64,000 nt of DNA from Okapia johnstoni (Eukaryota > Chordata > Mammalia > Artiodactyla > Giraffidae): the NCBI GenBank assembly GCA_024291935.2, contig CM044309.1, positions 6,448,001 through 6,512,000 on the forward strand. The letters are read 5' to 3'. A program made the translations under genes and the position numbers. Shown piece by piece: positions 61,491 through 64,000 of this stretch. Each line of letters opens with the position of its first letter. Positions within the stretch are counted from its first letter, which is position 1. The notes below the pieces were generated by a model. That model saw only the letters and a program-made list of their open reading frames with translations, was not told the origin of the DNA and made no database searches.

Positions 61491-61607
61491 GACTTTCCAT
61501 ATAGAAATTTATAATCTGCTCTTAACAGTTGCATAACACATAGGTTAAATGACTTACATAAATGAACAATTAGAAGGCAACATGAAAGCAAGATCATTAT
61601 GTAGAAG

Positions 61608-61694
61608 GTATAAGGTGTTGTATAAACCTTATACCTTATACCAATATAAAGTAACTTTTATATATTGGTATACTTTATACCAATATAAAGTAAC
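61608..61694. repeat. AT-rich direct and inverted repeat
   Basis: TTATACCAATATAAAGTAAC occurs exactly twice (61636-61655 and 61675-61694). Between the copies, ATATTGGTATAC is the inverse of part of the same unit, so the block can fold into a hairpin. Confidence 0.9.
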
Positions 61695-62785
61695 AAAATG
61701 TGATGAAAAATATCAATAAATTAAGACCTGTTTGCATGTATACATTATATCCAACAAAGAACAAAATTTAAGAGGGAAGAGATACAGAAAAAAAAAAAGA
61801 GTTTATGCTCTTTTTCTAGCCCTTGAGATAGCACTGAAGGAAGAGAGAGAAAACAAACTTACACAACATTTACATGAGACCACAGTTCTAAATGGTAACA
61901 TCCTTACTAAATGAGCCGGAATATTAGAAGACTTTATCAAGGAGGCAGAATGTAAGTTAAATGCTACTGGGCTATCAACAAGAGGAATTTCTCACTGCAA
62001 GCAATCTGTTTGTCAAAATGTTTGAGCTCAGAATAGAGATATACATTAACAGAGTATTGATAAAAGGCAAGATATAAAGAAGGGCTTACAATGAAATATT
62101 TAGTTAACATTTGGTTAAACTGGCAAATGAGCATTACTAGAATATTTTCTACACGAATAGGTATCTAGGGAAGATTATCTTCAGAGTGATGCATAAAACT
62201 GGTCATGGGGAGGACTGCGTGCAAAGACAGTTAAAACAATTTCTCAGTACAATTGTGAAAATGTAATGGCCTGTACTAGGTGTCCTTGGAGACCCATCCT
62301 AAGGGAAATGAAAGTAGGGAATACTAACTTCAAAAGATAATCTCAAATTAGTGATTAGTAATAATGACACTTTTTAAAATATGTTAAAATTCATTAGTGA
62401 GCATTCAACGAGCAATGAATAAATGAATATACTAAAATGAATGAATATTCAATTCTACAATACAGAAATAGTAATGTAATTATATTTTATGTAGTAAAGA
62501 CTCAGATAATTACATATACAACATGCTATAGAACAAAGAGAAAGAAGTAGTTGATTTTCCCTGAGGTCTTTGGACAATACATCACAAAAATAGTTGTCCT
62601 CAAACGGTATCTTGAAGAAAGAGTAGAAATTTAATAGGCAGGTAAGAAAAGGAATAATATTGCAGACCTGTGTGCAATGGAGATATAAGATCTGGAGAAC
62701 TACAAATGATTTGTCACCACTGGAGGCCAAGGTTAAGGTCAGAATTTGCATGGTTGTACAGAGATTGGATCAAAATCAGGTGTTT
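61695..62785. other. Upstream flank, nothing recognised
   Basis: AT-rich; no named repeat or exon supported. Confidence 0.5.
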
Positions 62786-63370
62786 TCTTGTTCAGTCACT
62801 CAGTCGTGTCCGAATATTTGCAATCCCACGGACTGCAGCCGCCAGGCTTCCCTGTCCTTCACCATCTCCTGGAGCTTGTTCAAACTCATATCCATTGAAT
62901 CAGTGATGCCATCCAACCATCTCATCCTCTGTCATCCCCCTTCTCCTCCTGCCTTCAATCTTTCCCAGCATCAGGGTCTTTTCTAATGAGTCACCTCTTC
63001 ACATCAGGTGGCCAAAGTATTGAAGCTTCAGCATCAGTCTCTCCAATGAATATTCAGGATAGATTTCCTTTAGGATTGACAGATTTGATCTCCTTTCTGT
63101 CCAAGGAACTCTCAAGAGTCTTCTCCAGCACCACAATTCAAAAGTATCACTTCCTTAGCACTCAGCCTTCTTTATGGTCCAACTCTCACATCCAAACATG
63201 ACTACTAGAAAAACCATAGTTTTCACTAGATGGACCTTTGTCGGCTGAGATGACTTTGCTTTTTAATATGCTGTCTAGGTTTATGATAGCTTTCCTTCCA
63301 AGAGCAAACATCTTTTAATGCCATGGCTGAAGTCACCATTCACAGTGATTTTGGAGGCCAAGAAAATAAA
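62786..63370 (-). mobile_element. BovB LINE 3' fragment
   Basis: Reverse-oriented from CTTGTTCAGTCACTCAGTCG to GGCCAAGAAAATAAAATG; moderately diverged. Confidence 0.9.
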
Positions 63371-64000
63371 ATGATCCATACACAGGGTAAAATTGAGAAG
63401 TTGCTAGGTATTATCACAGTCTGTGATGATAGTATGATTTTTTTCCATTTCCTTCATCGACTTATGCTCTCTTTTCACCTCCACAGCTATGAGTGTTTTC
63501 ACAAATATTTGATTTTCTGCTCATTTATTTCTTCATTTGTCCTCTTCTGAACATTCATCAACCAAGCAATTAAGGATGTAAAAAGGTAAACGTGAAGTGA
63601 GTTGAGATAGACCACCTCAGTTGGTTAGGACCTAAGACAGACGGAAATGAAATCGTGGACCTTCTATTTGTTTTCACATGGGTTTATTATAAACATAAGG
63701 AGATAGCTATCAGTGTGAAACTTAAAAATAAGATTTTGATGTAAGCGAGTGGAAATAACCTCCAGGGTCCCCTTATTATTTCTCCATCATGGAGTATCTG
63801 AAGTTTGGAGGTCCAAGATAACTGGGGAGTCTTGGGAACGTACCAGTTGAAAAAATAAAAAAGACAGTGGATATGCAACCATTTAATACCATAGGCTCTG
63901 GGCGGAGCCTTGTCTGTGCCCACAGTTATGTCCATCACCCTGTGAGTCCGTTCCCCCGCGCATCAGGTATGTTCTCCCAGGTACTTTGCTGCAACACACA
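63371..64000. other. Upstream flank, nothing recognised
   Basis: No feature supported up to the window edge. Confidence 0.5.

Overview
This is mammalian nuclear DNA from a bovid (cattle, sheep, goat or a close relative). The evidence is the dense set of ruminant-specific interspersed repeats: BovB (RTE-type) LINEs, Bov-tA and Bov-A2 SINEs, CHR-type tRNA SINEs, ruminant L1 3' ends and one bovine-type ERV solo LTR. I cannot separate Bos, Ovis and Capra by eye. There are no bacterial genes, operons, CRISPR arrays or tRNA/rRNA genes.

One protein-coding gene is supported: MMP16 (MT3-MMP, membrane-type matrix metalloproteinase) on the minus strand. Its first coding exon lies at 58557-58688. It encodes 44 residues (signal peptide plus the start of the propeptide) and ends in a consensus splice donor. 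The exon sits in a CpG island (about 58325-60680) with the 5' UTR, the core promoter region and an unusual 465-bp alternating purine/pyrimidine minisatellite (59137-59602) that carries a series of CATCTG E-boxes. Everything below 58556 is read as MMP16 intron 1, since exon 2 was not found. Everything above roughly 59150 is upstream, possibly with divergent transcription on the plus strand.

Layout: 1-53740 is intron packed with retroelements. There are about fifteen BovB fragments; the longest are 1822-4808, 9178-11490, 14467-16195 (split by a solo LTR), 38954-40269 and 41709-44667. There are also about a dozen and a half Bov-tA/Bov-A2/CHR SINEs, several L1 3' ends and ancient MIR/L1M remnants. 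Region 53741-58324 beside exon 1 has no young repeats. Region 58325-60680 is the promoter CpG island. Region 60681-64000 is upstream flank with one composite SINE, one MIR, an AT-rich repeat and one BovB fragment.

The long open frames in the CpG island and CA-repeat are composition artefacts, and all RT-like or endonuclease-like frames are decayed BovB. I found no new enzymatic or defence system. The most noteworthy things are the promoter-proximal E-box minisatellite, target-site duplications that date nested insertions, a BovB with a tiny inverted 5' end, and a composite SINE seen three times with the same internal junction.
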